Shown: one piece after another, positions 1-11,197 of the stretch
How positions within the stretch are numbered: the first letter of the stretch is position 1
Layout of the letters: the number at the start of each line of letters is the position of its first letter
Source of the DNA: Chromobotia macracanthus
Taxonomy: Eukaryota; Chordata; Actinopteri; Cypriniformes; Botiidae
Assembly (NCBI GenBank): GCA_036877525.1
Contig: JAZGTH010000063.1
Coordinates: 2,559,501 to 2,623,500, forward strand
Reading direction: 5' to 3'
Length of the DNA stretch: 64,000 bases
Notes under the pieces: model-generated
Told to the model about the DNA's origin: nothing
What the model saw: the letters and a program-made list of their open reading frames with translations, nothing else
The model's database searches: none
Program-made: the position numbers and the translations under genes

Positions 1-608
1 TAAAAGCAGAAATGTCATATATGGGTTAAAGCACTTAGCTGCATGAATTATTCAGTGAAACTCATTTTTTATTAGAGCTGTGAAATCCAAAATGTTCTTC
101 TTGCGTTTGGATTAATATTCTAGTTGGATAAAATTCTGGTTATGGGTTGGTGATGTAATTCTGGTGGGTGGAGTTTGCTACATGTAAACATTCCCTTTCT
201 TGTAGTCTTGTAGTGTGTGAATTGTGCAAAATGACCAGTACTGTGTGATCATGACACTGAAATTCACAGACTGTATATAATATCAGACTTCTGAATTAAA
301 CTGCATATTTAAAGCTGCAATCCATTACTTTATCCTGATTCACAACAGTTAGTTCATAATGCTTTATAATGTAAGCTGTCAGGTCGATGGTAGCTTTATT
401 AAAAAATAAAATGTAGGGTAGAACTTTAATCCACCAAAAACTGATTGGAACAGTGACATCACTGGAAATAGAAAGGATTTTTGGGGGGGTGGAATAAGTT
501 ATTATGTGTAGACAAACGAAAAGGAAGACAAAAAATAGTTTTCATGTGCAGTGGGAGCAGCCACATGTATTAGTGTGAAGTCCACTCAGCAGTGAGGCTT
601 GATTTTAC
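1..608 (-). other. intron after Ig3 (5' part only), with an inverted-repeat element fragment
   Basis: This is non-coding intron sequence downstream of the Ig3 donor on the minus strand; the intron continues beyond base 1. It is AT-rich, with no ORF of note. Bases 310-386 are a reversed fragment of the 'aaagctgcaatc' element also seen near 16.4, 57.9 and 59.4 kb. Nothing else is recognisable. Confidence 0.85.
310..386 (-). mobile_element. fragment of a short inverted-repeat (MITE-like) element, 'aaagctgcaatc' family
   Basis: The block cctgattcacaacagttag followed by ataatgctttataatgtaag is the reverse complement of the interior of the full copy at 59430-59691 (tcattataaacttgctgttg, gaatcagg). 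The family end aaagctgcaatcc lies at its left edge. The two parts are brought together by an internal deletion. Confidence 0.6.
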
Positions 609-745
609 CTTTCAGTGTGAGCTCAGCCTGAGCTTCTATGGAGCCATTGATGTTGTCTGCCAGGCAGCTGTATACACCAGCGTCTTCCTCCGTCAGGTTA
701 AAAATCTGCAGACTTCCCCCGCCAAGCACCTGAAAGCGGTCCGTT
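609..745 (-). CDS. neo1: neogenin exon encoding the C-terminal half of Ig domain 3
   Basis: The exon is 137 nt: 1 nt completing Arg (AG-A) from the previous exon, 45 codons, and a trailing G. It reads TDRFQVLGGGSLQIFNLTEEDAG, then VYSCLADNINGS with the F-strand cysteine, and ends IEAQAELTLK. The pattern LxGGSLxIxxxTEDDAGxYxCxADN...EAQAELT is characteristic of vertebrate neogenin Ig3 and differs from DCC, where the same place reads TYTCVV and SASAELT. NLT and NGS are potential N-glycosylation sites, the second at the position of human NET. The acceptor is cttctctctgtacag/AACGGAC; the donor is CTGAAAG/gtaaaa. The phase-1 donor predicts that the next exon, carrying Ig4, begins with a 2-nt remainder beyond base 1. 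Confidence 0.95.
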
Positions 746-898
746 CTGTACAGAGAGAAGAAGAAAATACACAGTCAATACACTCTCAGCAGGAAGTCAG
801 ATGTATACTTAACGCACAAACAAACACATCCTGAGTATCTGCTAACAGATAAGCTACCTTACAAAAACAGCATCATAACAACAAACAGCACGAAAACT

Positions 899-1041
899 GT
901 GGTTTAGTGGTTAAAGCTGAGGACTGGTTAATCTGAAGATCTGCAGGTCAATCCCCACCCAGAGTCGAACCCTGACACTATTGTGCCCTTGAGTAAAAAC
1001 ACAACCCCAGACTGCTGCAGGGAACTGTGCCTGTAATAACA
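899..1041 (+). mobile_element. tRNA-derived SINE, decayed copy
   Basis: The head tggtttagtggttaaagc resembles a polymerase III A box. About 35 bases later caggtcaatcccc resembles a B box. It is followed by cactattgtgcccttgag, the block common in fish SINEs (usually ttgggcccttgagcaaggc). Several box positions are mutated, so it is probably inactive. The family is judged from memory of fish SINEs. Confidence 0.6.
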
Positions 1042-1140
1042 TAATGACAGTATTGTTCAGTTAAAGGTACTGGGCACAAAATGGCTAGAAGAACGTTTTT
1101 TGTCAACAAAGGGTCGCAGAAAGAAGTGCTTAACATTCAG

Positions 1141-1223
1141 GGAGAGGAGAGGAGAGAGGAGGAGAGAAGAGGAGAGAAGAGGAGAGAAAAGGAGAGAAAA
1201 AGAGAAGAGAAGTAGAGAGAAGA
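1141..1223 (+). repeat. purine-only GGAGA/GAGAA tract
   Basis: About 80 bases are almost entirely A and G, built from GGAGA, GGAGAGA and GGAGAAGA units. This is a polypurine-polypyrimidine microsatellite with imperfect units. Confidence 0.85.
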
Positions 1224-2687
1224 TTGTGTTCACTCAATCTGATCTGCCAGCCACTGATTGACTTTAAACTCCAGAGAAGCACACTAACACATTTCCTGTT
1301 TTATTCCTCTGCCTGTCTCCGTCTCATCTCTTCTGTAAGCTGAACCATCTGCACTCAGGAGTGGGTTTGTCTAGGAAAGATTGATTGTGTGTGCTTTCAA
1401 GGGTTCCTGCTGTTTTTATCTCTGGTCTTTTTGCCACTTTTACTCAATAGATAACAGTGCCCCGTTTTGTTTTTTCTGTCTTTAATTTGGTTGGAATTCT
1501 GATTTATGGATTCAAGCACAGTAAAATGTGTTAAACAGAGCTCACAGTATTAAGCTCATAATAGCAGTTATCAAATTAGCCAAAGTTTTTTAATAAATGA
1601 ACATGTAAATGTGTTCAGAACTTTGTGAATGACAGAGATTTCTGTCCTGTGGAAAATCTGTCAGAGTAAAACTCTACCTCAATCCTCACACCTACCTCAT
1701 ACCCCAGAAGAACACCAGCAGGTCTCATAAAGACGCTCTTTGTGCTGTTGGGCTTAAAAACATGCAGGAGCTTTTCCACCACACAGACACTTCAGTCCTC
1801 AGGGGCCAGTCGCAAAAACACAGCCATTAACTCAAGACTCTGTCTAACAATAAACCCGACGAGGACACTGAAGAAAGCCTGTTTCATTAAACTATTCTGT
1901 CTAAAGTCCAGTTACACATGGCTGAATATTACAGTGAACTGACACTGCACACCTTCTGCCTGAAACCTGATCAGAACATGATGAGACTAAAACTACTTAA
2001 ACATGACTTAAGTTAAAACTAAAACCAAAACCAGATCATAACTATTCGACACAGGAAATATTTACATGAAAAAAATAAAACTGATGAATCTGTGTTATTC
2101 GATCATGTCAGCAAGCAGGGCATTGTGTTGAGATTTTAAGGTGTTTTATGACTGACTATTAAGCCAGAAAGAGCTCTTAATTGGTTGCAACTTGCACTCG
2201 TGTGTCTTTCGTCAAAATATGTGACTGCTGCAAGAGGTCACTGCAGATCCCTGAAATTCCTCAACTCGCACAAGCTGGACGTGTAGTATTCTTCATTCCA
2301 CAGCACTGTTGCATTATGGGTATTGAGGGAGCTGTGACCCTTATGGGTTGTGTGCAGAGCCGCCTTAAATAACCCGGAACTAATGTGCACCAGCTCATAA
2401 TTGTAGGCAGGTTGGAGCTGGCGGCGAGCGCTGCACATGCCCTAATGTTTCCTCCACGTGCAGCTCTGATCCGTCATCAGTAATCGGACACCAAACTACC
2501 GGTGGTGCTGACCCGACCTGTCTCAGAACAGCCAGTGTGTGATTGATGCAGCCATAAGACACTATGGAGTGAGAAGAAAGAGCTGCCTTGTCCACAACTC
2601 CCAATCTCCACCCTTCACTGTTCAGAGCTACAGCCGTGACTCCAGACAGAACAGCTACTGATGCTGTGCCAAAAGTGAGTAGCAGTA

Positions 2688-2990
2688 CGGGCTGCTGGAA
2701 TATCCAGTTAAAACCAGCTGCTGAGAGAAGATGCTCTTACATGGTGTCTACCACTCTGGTACAAAACAGTTCAAACAAGCCAAAGGTGATTTGCTGGTTT
2801 CAGTTTGATTAAGCTAAGCTGGCTGGTTAGTCTGTGAATAGCAGATTGTGTTATTAGCTGTTCCAAGCTGGTCTAGATGGTTGAACAACTTGTTTAAAGC
2901 TGATTAACAACTTTGGACCTGCTGTTGGTGTTATGGGATTTCTAAAACAAACTGGTGTATAACAAAACAGCAGCCAAAATTAGCTTGACC
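2688..2990. mobile_element. decayed 'ctgctgg...accagc' inverted-repeat element
   Basis: Words such as ccagttaaaaccagctgctg, aagctaagctggctggttag and ccaagctggtctagatgg recur here. They match the elements at 23900-24098, 37146-37400 and 54935-55108. Ends are poorly defined and the copy is old. Confidence 0.45.
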
Positions 2991-5074
2991 ACAAGAAGAA
3001 GGTATGAGTTGTTTTTTACTAGCTGCTCTTGTTAGAGAAAAAACACTAAAACGTTTTTACAGAGGAACTTCAAAAGAAAGAGGATTTAAATGATGATTTC
3101 ATTAATATTGACATTAACATTCACATTTACATTCTGACAGCACTGTGCAATCTAAGCACCGGTGAATACTAGAGCACAGCAAAGCAAATGAATGCAGAGC
3201 ATTGTGCTGTGCAGGTGTGTGTGAAATAGACTGAACATCCTCTCTGGATCGGCTGCGTTGGGTCTGCACTGCATATTTAGAAAGTTCAAAGTCGAAAAAC
3301 ATTCTGAGTCAAAACCCACATGAGGTAATGCCATGTTATTTTCTGACTCCTGAATATTACACTCTCCCAGCTGTGGTTTCTCCAATGTGATGTATGCTAC
3401 ACTTTTATAGAACACAGCCTCAAATGAAATTGCTGAGAAGAGAGGAAAAAAACGAAGAAAAAATCAATACAAAGAGCTCCATCTTTCGAACCCGTCAGAG
3501 TGTTTGTTTATTCCAGCTGGACTCAGAGAAGGACCATCTTCATAGCTTTCGTTATTTGTTTTGTCAGCGCTTCCAATGGTAAACCGATATTTTGATTAGC
3601 ACGTTACTAAACAGCCCAAAGCCACAACCTGCGCAATACATGCACGCATTATAGCTCTGAATGCGCTGGCAGATGACGCTACATTTAGCTCTGGATGTGT
3701 CATTAGCTGTCGAGTGCAGGGAGAGGCCACAGTCATTTCAAAAGAGATGAGACCACAATTAGAAGAGGGAAAAAACGGACAAAGAGAGGCAGAAATGGAG
3801 GGATGGCCACAAAGGTCTTATACTCCAGTGAGAAAAACAGCTGCTTCACTTACAGCCCAGGATAAATGAACCGTGCTATACTGCAATGCTGAATGTCTAT
3901 ACAGAGGCAGTGATGTCACAATCCTGCCAACCAATAAAATGCAATAAAACGTAAAGATATCCAATATAGTGCATTTCAACCTGGCAGTCTTCATTCCTCA
4001 AATGACAAACTTTTATCTTTAAATGGCCCAACTATCATACGTATCCAAACGACATTATCTTAAAACTTCTTCAGTTACTGATTTTAAGCCTTCTATAACC
4101 AGCCACTTTCAAGAGTCTGATGTTGCTAAGGTAACTATAAAACTCCAACAAGAATAGAAAACCACCTGGCAAAATAATCAACTTTTAATTACACTGGGCT
4201 TTTTTTTAAGTCTTTTATATGTTTTTTAAGGTTTCTTTCACACAGTCATCCACAATCTTGAAATTCTTTTCACTGAGCTTATTGCAAACAATAAATTTTC
4301 CTAATTTTCTTTCTTCTCAGAGAAAAGAACGCAGCCTCTGTAGTCATTGCACATCTTTGGTCTGAAACAAAGCAAATACAGTATAACAATCACACAGCTA
4401 CTTCCTGCCTAAACTGGCAGCTCTTGGCACAAATTCGCTGCAATTTGGAGCTGACGTTTTGCTGACAGTCAAAATCTGGCTGTGTGAGACTGGATGTGAT
4501 CAGACTGAGGATACAGGCAGTGAAATCTCCTTCTTTTTCTCGCTTTTCTCAATGTCTCCTCACACCATTTTCTCCTCTCGCTCCCAGCAGCTCTTTGTGC
4601 CAGTCTTCAGTATTTATTCTTCAATAAATCCAGCCTGTGGTTACATTCCCACTGCGAATCGAGAGCATCTCCAAGCCTGGCATTATCTCTCTCGTTTCCT
4701 GCCCAGAGACTCATCAGCAGAGAGATTCCCGGCCTGAGAGATGGGCACACAGCTACTGGCAGGGAATCAGAGCGGCTGGTATGACTCCACAGTCAGTAAC
4801 GCACTGTTCGGGTTTCATCATTAGAAAAACACTTTTTCCCTCCATACACTCATAAGGGAGCTGAGAAGACACCATCTGTGCTGACTGATGGACCATGTCG
4901 TTTCGTTTTCTGTTCTGTAGTGTGTATGGGGAAAACCCTGGACCTGAAGACAGTACGAGGTCAGGGGATGAAAATAAACAGTCACAAAGAACATAAATAA
5001 GGTCTTGGACCTACAGCATCAAACTGGATTTTATGACAAAATTGTGAGTGCGGAAGTCCCAGACACAATGCTAG

Positions 5075-5210
5075 GGTTTTAAATGGATGTCAGAGTGTTG
5101 TTAAGTGGTTGCTAAGGTGTTTTAAATGGATGTCAGAGTGTTGTTAAGTGGTTGGTAAGGTGTTCTGTGTGGTTCCTAGAGCATTATTAAGGTGTTGCTT
5201 ACTTCCCCAA
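5075..5210. repeat. tandem duplication of a 43-bp unit in 'gttgctaaggtg' sequence
   Basis: The unit starting ttttaaatggatgtcagag and ending gtggttgctaaggtg occurs twice in a row, with one change (gttgcta to gttggta). A third decayed stretch, tgttctgtgtggttcctag, follows. It belongs to the dispersed 'gttgctaggtggttgctaag' repeats that occur in reverse at 6.1, 7.1, 19.7, 45.9 and 60.5 kb. Confidence 0.85.
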
Positions 5211-5949
5211 TTCAAAAGACACCAGGCCAGTTCAGATGACACTGTAGTGTAGTTAGAAACAGTAATGTTGCAAGCTAGACTTAAACTTGCACAGCCCACA
5301 TGAGCATCTCGGCTGAAGTGTAATTTGTACTGGATCATCAGCACCCTTCCCTTTGCTGAACATTACACACTTAGAGACTCAGAGCTAATGCCAAAAGCAT
5401 AAATGTTATATCGGTGAAGCAACCCTTCGTCTTGTTAATACATATCCTGAACAAAAGGCTGCTGAATTACAGGCCATTAACACTGATAAGTAACTCTGCC
5501 AATGGCCTTTTCACAATCCTTTCACACTCTCTTTATGGATCGTGAGAGCTGCAGATACTGATCGACCACAGACTGGATTTTAAATGAGTTTCCAGAGAGC
5601 TGAACAAAGGGGAACAAGGGGGCAGGATTAATGGCTAGTTAGTTGATCAGTATTTTACTAGTTTTCAATGTCTCGGTGTTTGTAACAACAGATCACAAGC
5701 CTGTCTTTAGTAAAACGATGATTAGCAGGTCCTCATATTTCCTCATTAAAAACAACATTTACAATGAGACAATGTGTCATTAAGATAATGTAAGAGATGT
5801 TAGCTGTTCCCAAACTTGAACAAATCTTTAATTTTAGTATAAAATCCCCACTATGTAACTCCAGCACAATTTTTAAACAGACTTATATAATAAATATAAC
5901 AAACTCATATATACAAATAATGAGCTTTGCTAAGGAGATGTAAGCAAGG

Positions 5950-6135
5950 ATTTTCTGGAAGGCAACCATACGGAACAACCCAAAACATCTGAGCAACAGC
6001 ACAGCAATGTGTTAAAAATCTGAATGTTACCACCAGGTAAGCCATATCTACAGACTATTACCGACTTCCTACTGAGTTCATTTGACTTGGATCAGTGTTC
6101 AACCACCTAACAACACCCTAGCAACCAACCCCATC
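5950..6135. repeat. dispersed 'gcaaccac / ctagcaac' repeat
   Basis: Phrases ggcaaccatacgg, gagcaacagcacagcaatg and caacaccctagcaaccaac mark a degenerate copy of the same low-complexity family as at 5075-5210, in the opposite orientation. Similar short pieces lie at 7130-7235 and 53490-53530. Confidence 0.6.
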
Positions 6136-6910
6136 ACCAGAGAAAAAAATCCCATTCATTATTAAAGTTGAGATTTGGGGTTTTTGCTATATCGTCACAA
6201 ATTTACAAACACAACACAGACTGAAGAAAAATTGCCACTTTACTCTAAAACTCCACAGAGGCTGCCCAGTTTAATTAAAGTGGCTGCAGAGGCTCTTTGT
6301 GCATCATTTAAATTGCGTCTTGAGGTCTCGAGGATTGAAGTCACACTTTATACAGATCCCAGTATGAATCAATCAACAGTCACTCTGGTTCACTGTCACG
6401 GTTTCTTTCATCTGACTCTTCTCTTTTGCCTCTCTGGTTAATCCCCACACACAGCCTCTCTCAGACGCAGTGAGACGGTTAGTGTGCTCACACACAAAGC
6501 ATCTTTCCATGATTTCACATATGCCAATGTCTGATAGTAAGAACCTGACAGATCCTTCCTGATCCTCTACTGCACAATACCAATTACTCACTGACAGTCC
6601 AAACTGAGGGACTGTGGGTAATTGTACTTGTACTTTTAGTTGTCATGAAGAACAAATGCCTTTTGTAGTAATCTCAGCTTCTGATTTAGTGAAGAAGTTA
6701 CACTCAGCTGAGTCTCTTTTTCTGCAGGGAACTCATCAGATTATCGAAATAAACCTGTATAAGTGGCAACATTTCTTTGTAGGCAGTTATTAGCGACGTT
6801 TCCTAGAGCAAGTAACACTATTACCCTGATTCACACGTCAAACTGTACAGCTTCCTGAAAAGAGGTGTGCTATTACTCTTCTAAATGTCTGCTGCTGTTC
6901 ATCCAAGCTT

Positions 6911-7044
6911 CAGATCTATTCCTAAATGCAGCTTTTGTAGACTAGGCTTGCTGGCTCTTATGGTAAAATGTTGAAAGCTCTCTCATTTAAGTCACTTTAT
7001 GTAAAAGCATCCGCTAAATAAATAAATGCAAATATAAATGTAAA
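6911..7044 (+). mobile_element. SINE-like element with a shared 3' tail (cagatctatt head)
   Basis: It begins cagatctattcctaaatgc, continues gcttttgtagactaggcttg, and ends in a decayed version of the tail 'gtcgctttggataaaagcatctgctaaat', with repeats of taaatg. The copy at 13421-13549 matches throughout its length, so the head is part of a real element and not flanking DNA. Confidence 0.65.
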
Positions 7045-7364
7045 AGATGAACTAAATTTGAAGGAAGGACATAAACCATATTTAAGGATCAGAGCATATA
7101 ACAGAGCACTTTTGACTTGAGCTAGTAAGCAACCTCTTCACAACCATTCAAAACTCTTAGCAACCACACAGTAATGGACTAAACATTAGTCTGAACATCT
7201 TAGCAATTGCATAGCAACAACCTGTCAAACACCAGAAAGAGCAACAACATGGTTTTAACATTTGATACTAACATTGTATCATTACTACCACCAAAGACTG
7301 TTTTTACAAAGACTGATGGAACTACAGTAGTTTGATGATTTCACATGCTATTGATACTTTGATG

Positions 7365-7495
7365 TATAGCATATACTGTGCCACAGTATATGTGCCACAA
7401 AATAATGTGCCACAGTACTTTGTGGTACCCCAAAGTACTTCCAAAAATATCACGGTACTGCCACAATATATGTCCAACAAACCATGGTACTTTCT
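7365..7495. repeat. degenerate 'ccacagtactttg / ccatggtacttt' repeat
   Basis: Several near-copies of gtgccacagtac, ggtaccccaaagtac, cacggtactgcc and ccatggtacttt are packed in 130 bases, partly as inverted repeats. A related patch is at 42945-42990. Confidence 0.45.
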
Positions 7496-7739
7496 GTTAG
7501 TGTGCAGTGCTGGGAATCTCTGGTGTCATGTATCCTAAATGTACAGCAGCTAAAAAGAATGTAATGTGAACATTAAACTGTGGCGTCCACGATTTAATCT
7601 ATAAATTGCCTTGCAGTGTGACAGAAGTGTGTGTGTGTGGTTCAGACACTTGTAGTCTTGATTAGCATTTACACCGGCGGGAGCTGTCACTCTAATTATT
7701 TACTGGGGCAGCTGGGAAGGGCTGGATGCCAGGAGAACA

Positions 7740-8147
7740 ACACACACAGACACAAACACACACAGACACAAACACACACAGACACAAACACACACAGACA
7801 CAAACACACACAGACACACAACACACACAGACACACAGACACACAGACACACAGACACACAGACACAGACACAGCACAGACACAGACACACACACAGACA
7901 CACACACAGACACACACACAGACACACAAACACACAAACACACAAACACACAGACAGACACAGACACACACACACACAGACACAGACACAAACACACACA
8001 GACACAGACACAAACACACACACACACACAGACACAGACACAAACACACACACAGACACACACACACACACACACACAGACACAAACACACACACACAGA
8101 CACAAACACAAACACACACACACACACACAGACACAAACACACACAG
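7740..8147 (+). repeat. compound AC microsatellite with regular AG and AA interruptions
   Basis: About 400 bases are composed of cacaca interrupted by cagaca or caaaca at regular intervals, for example (cacacagacacaaa) repeated about five times at the left end and cacacagacaca blocks later. All frames on both strands stay open because no stop codon can be formed, giving long false ORFs of Thr/His/Gln or Cys/Val. Confidence 0.98.
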
Positions 8148-8325
8148 AGTAGGACTCAGAGCTTCGTGTTGGGCATGCTGGCAGAAACTAAGCGATTAAT
8201 GCCGTGTTACTGCCAAACACCTGATGAGTGCACTGCAGAGTTTTGGATGCATCTGGTCTTTAAGGTCTGTGTGGTCAAAAATGCTGTTCTGCCTGAGAAT
8301 ACAGATGATACTCTGTTGATCTCAC

Positions 8326-8476
8326 CTCTCGTCTATCAGCTGGCCTTTGTGCATCCAGCGGACATACACTGCAGGATATCCTGTCACCACACAGGGCATC
8401 AGCACATTTTCTCCGATGTTCTTAGACATGGCCTGAGGTTCCTGGAGGAACTGCAAGCTTCTCTCCTCTCCAGTTT
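8326..8476 (-). CDS. neo1: neogenin exon encoding the N-terminal half of Ig domain 3
   Basis: The exon is 151 nt: a 2-nt remainder, 49 full codons and a final 2-nt remainder. With the flanking exons it reads LP-E-TGEERSLQFLQEPQA, then NVLMPCVVTGYP with the B-strand cysteine, and YVRWMHKGQLIDE with the core tryptophan. The Ig2-Ig3 linker has the same length as in human neogenin (LPDPEVISDLVFL there). The acceptor is cctcctcttctgcag/AAACTGG; the donor is GACGAGAG/gtgaga. The 3' intron is phase 2 and interrupts the Ig fold in its middle, so this exon cannot be skipped without its partner at 609-745 unless the frame changes. The usual P-x-P-x-hydrophobic-x-W segment before the tryptophan is altered to GYPAVYVRW. 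The identification depends partly on the phase-perfect fit between the two neighbours. Confidence 0.93.
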
Positions 8477-9405
8477 CTGCAGAAGAGGAGGGGAGAGGAG
8501 AAGAGCACTGAAAGTGTTACAGTGATGAAAAGCAACTGACCCTCAGAAAACAGTGACTAGGTTAACAGTCCGACCACTCGAATTTAACTTCATTCTGCAC
8601 TCTGAAATTAAAATTGTCATCAAGTCATTCTTAACTCACATGATGTTCTTGACTCACTCAAGAAAACTGTTACAAATTTTTTCATGTTCTCTATTGTGAG
8701 ATGACAAATATTCAGACCTGATTTATCTTCTTGAACATCTCACTCTCTCAGCCATACAGAGGCTCAATTCTTTTTAACCTCAGTATGAATTACATCTCTC
8801 TCTCCCCTGTGTGTGATTGTTTGTGTATATGTGTTAAGATTAAACAGGACATGAAAATCACAATACAGTCAATGTTCTGCATTTGCTATTTTAACTTTTC
8901 CATTTTTCAATTCAATTGTATTTATATAGCGCTGTTTACAATGTTACATTGCTTCAAACCAGCTTCACATATAATTAAAAAGAATAATAATAATAATAAA
9001 ACACAGAACAAATGTGAGACATGTAACTAATGCAAATGAACTGAAGTGACCGGAGAATCACCACCATTCAAACTACTGGTTAATCTAAGTGATGATGGTT
9101 TGCTGATTAGGTCCAGTTATGCCCTGCTGGATGATCCTGTTACAAGTTTAAACTGGCTTTAAATGGCTGTGACTGGATTTACTGGCTGCAGTCCTAAACA
9201 AACAAGCTTAGTAAGTGATTCTATCACACAAGTTTCATGTTAAAATGAATGATGTTCAAATCTTGTGGCTGCACTTCTAAAATGTGTGTTTTTTAACATT
9301 TATGACTTTCCCAGTATTGTCCCACAAATCCTGTTGACAGATCTTAACTGTATAAACTCCAGAACAATCTATGAAGTGATTCCAGAAGGATCTTGGGTTT
9401 CTCAC
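8477..9405 (-). other. 0.9-kb intron between the Ig2 and Ig3 exons
   Basis: This is the shortest intron of the gene part seen here. It contains a copy of the common fish repeat that reads caattgtatttatatagcgc (8911-8985), then a short taa run at 8985-9000. No ORF or other structure is supported. Confidence 0.85.
8909..8985 (+). repeat. 'caattgtatttatatagcgc' dispersed fish repeat
   Basis: The phrase ttcaattgtatttatatagc, followed by gctgtttacaatgttac and cttcaaaccagcttcacat, is a recurrent repeat end in teleost genomes. A reverse-strand relative is at 52430-52503 (aaagctgctttgaaacaatg...tatataaatacatttgaattg). It may be the 3' end of a retroelement. Confidence 0.6.
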
Positions 9406-9681
9406 CAGGCAGTATGTGTATTTGAGCCTCTTCACTGGTTTTGACGGGTCCAGCGTTCTCGATCACGCAGCGGTACAGCCCTGCGTCTGTCTCTGTGGTG
9501 TTACTGATGACGAGAGCTCCGCTAGGCAGGACGAACACTCTCTCGTCCAGCTGTACCAACTCCCTGTTTCGCTCCCAGCGGAGGAAAGACACCAGGTCTG
9601 GATTCACCTCACAGCTCAGCAGATGACTGTCCCCCGCCCGTACCCACGCCGCTTCTGGCTGGCTGAGATACCGCGGTATTC
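9406..9681 (-). CDS. neo1: neogenin exon encoding Ig domain 2
   Basis: The exon is 276 nt (92 codons with phase-1 ends on both sides), one exon for one Ig domain, the standard layout in this receptor family. The translation starts (G)IPRYLSQPEAAWVRAG, then LLSCEVNPDL with the B-strand cysteine, FLRWERNREL with the core tryptophan, VLPSGALVISNTTETDAG, and LYRCVIENAG with the F-strand cysteine, ending QIHILP. Human neogenin Ig2 has the same order of landmarks: PRF.SQPE, NCEVNADLV, RWEQNR, LPSGMLVISNATE and LYRCV. NTT is a potential N-glycosylation site at the position of human NAT. The acceptor is tttactaacag/GAATACC after a T-rich tract; the donor is CTGCCTG/gtgaga. The open frame runs on into both introns, which is chance read-through and not coding. 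Confidence 0.96.
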
Positions 9682-11104
9682 CTGTTAGTAAAGAGATGAG
9701 GAGGAAAAAAATGGAGAGAAACAAGGAAAAAAAATCTGATTTTACATTTATGAACCTGTTTGTTATATAATGTAACATATCAAGAACCAAATTCCCTAAA
9801 CAAACCTTATCACTTCTGATACAAATAGTTAACAAGTCAACATACATATCAATGTACCAAGTTAGTTGAACTCAAAACTGCAGCAGTGTTGTAAGTATTA
9901 ACTGGACTGCTACAGTATATAAGATCTGTGCAGCCCATGAACACAAATGCATTTCATATATTTGATATGCAACACGTATCCCCAAAGATTATAGAATTAA
10001 CAAGACACCGCAGTTCTATTACCATGAATGAGGGAAACGGCAACGCTCAATATGGCCCTTCCTTAAAGGGATTTTGGTAACACCAATTTGCTCTATTTTC
10101 CACAGCCATCACCTCATGCAGAATGATGAAAATGAAACATCAATTTGAGATTTCAAAGGAAAGCTTTACAATGGTGCCTGAAAAAGTATCGGCATTGTGC
10201 CAGACTGAAGAAATCCGGGAACAGAGTCTGCAGCTATAGACTGAATAAGATGATTTGTGGAAAAAACTCCTGCAGCACAGAAGTGTTTAAATGTCAGAAA
10301 GAGAAGGGCTTGTTTAACTGATGGAGCTGATTTTAACACTTCTGCTGCGTGTGTCTGAGCTCACTGGAGCACTAAACTCATCAGTGTTCTCACAGCTACA
10401 GTGAGTTCAGAGATGAGCATTTCACCTCATTCTGTTCACAGCTCCCGCTCATCTGAGAGAACGCCTGTTCATTCTACATCAAACTCTCGCGCGTATCTGT
10501 CAACCTGTTCCACAGGTGAGCACATTCACACACAACATCTCTGTTATATCTCATGTGTTTCTCCTACACACCAGTGACATGAAAAGAGTACAAAGAGACG
10601 TCTGAAGAAAAAGATTCCAGTAATCTCACATGAGTCTCAACATTAAACTCAAACATTATCCAGTTCTACCAGGACCGAATGATTTGAGACATAATGTCAA
10701 GTTTTATAGCTACACACTGTATGTTGTCATTTATATCTGTGAGGAGTTTTAGGAGACACATCTGAGATGTTGATGCTGAACAAAACATAGACAACATGTT
10801 TCTCTATTGTGTCTGGCGCTGATAAAACTGTTTTAGAGCCTTAGTATTAGTGCACAACCTCAAAACAGACACCTATAGACTCTACACAGGCAAATGAAAG
10901 CCATACATCAGAATCTCTCTGTGAGAGACTGAAAGAAAGCAGTGATGGAGTTTTCTTTGTGTGGTGTCAGTCGACTGCACACATACTCTCTCACTCTCTC
11001 TCTCTCTCATGCTCTCTCTCTGCAGTGAAAGATGCTATCAGCCACTGGCTCTGAGTGAACACAGACCTGCATTCATGTGTCTCCACAGGCTCTGCTTTAC
11101 AACC

Positions 11105-11107
11105 AGA

Positions 11108-11195
<88 letters not shown>
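11105..11195 (+). repeat. AG microsatellite
   Basis: About 90 bases of (AG)n with a single ACAG interruption near the left end. The ORFs across it code only for Arg/Glu or Leu/Ser runs. Confidence 0.98.

Positions 11196-11197
<2 letters not shown>

Larger units (their letters stand above)
746..8325 (-). other. 7.6-kb intron splitting Ig3
   Basis: This is non-coding sequence between the two Ig3 exons. It contains a tRNA-like SINE at about 899-1041, a purine-rich GGAGA tract at 1141-1223, a 'ctgctgg/accagc' element at about 2688-2990, a 43-bp tandem duplication at 5075-5210, a 'gcaaccac' repeat zone at about 5950-6135, a SINE tail at 6911-7044, a 'ccacagtac/ccatggtac' repeat at 7365-7495 and the large AC-rich array at 7740-8147. 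All ORFs here lack recognisable domains. The rest (1.2-2.6 kb, 3.0-5.0 kb, 5.2-5.9 kb, 6.1-6.9 kb) is unassigned intron. Confidence 0.85.

Noticed and set aside
592..834. Plus-strand ORF of 80 codons over the Ig3 exon
   Set aside because: It is the antisense shadow of the coding exon at 609-745.
7631..8199. Six long ORFs (147-173 codons) on both strands
   Set aside because: All are Thr/His/Gln or Cys/Val repeats forced by the AC-rich microsatellite; no stop codon can occur in such DNA.
9682..9847. Upstream extension of the Ig2 reading frame with an ATG at 9847
   Set aside because: A clear acceptor (tttactaacag) lies at the Ig2 boundary and the preceding exon joins in phase; the extension is intron read-through including the pyrimidine tract.
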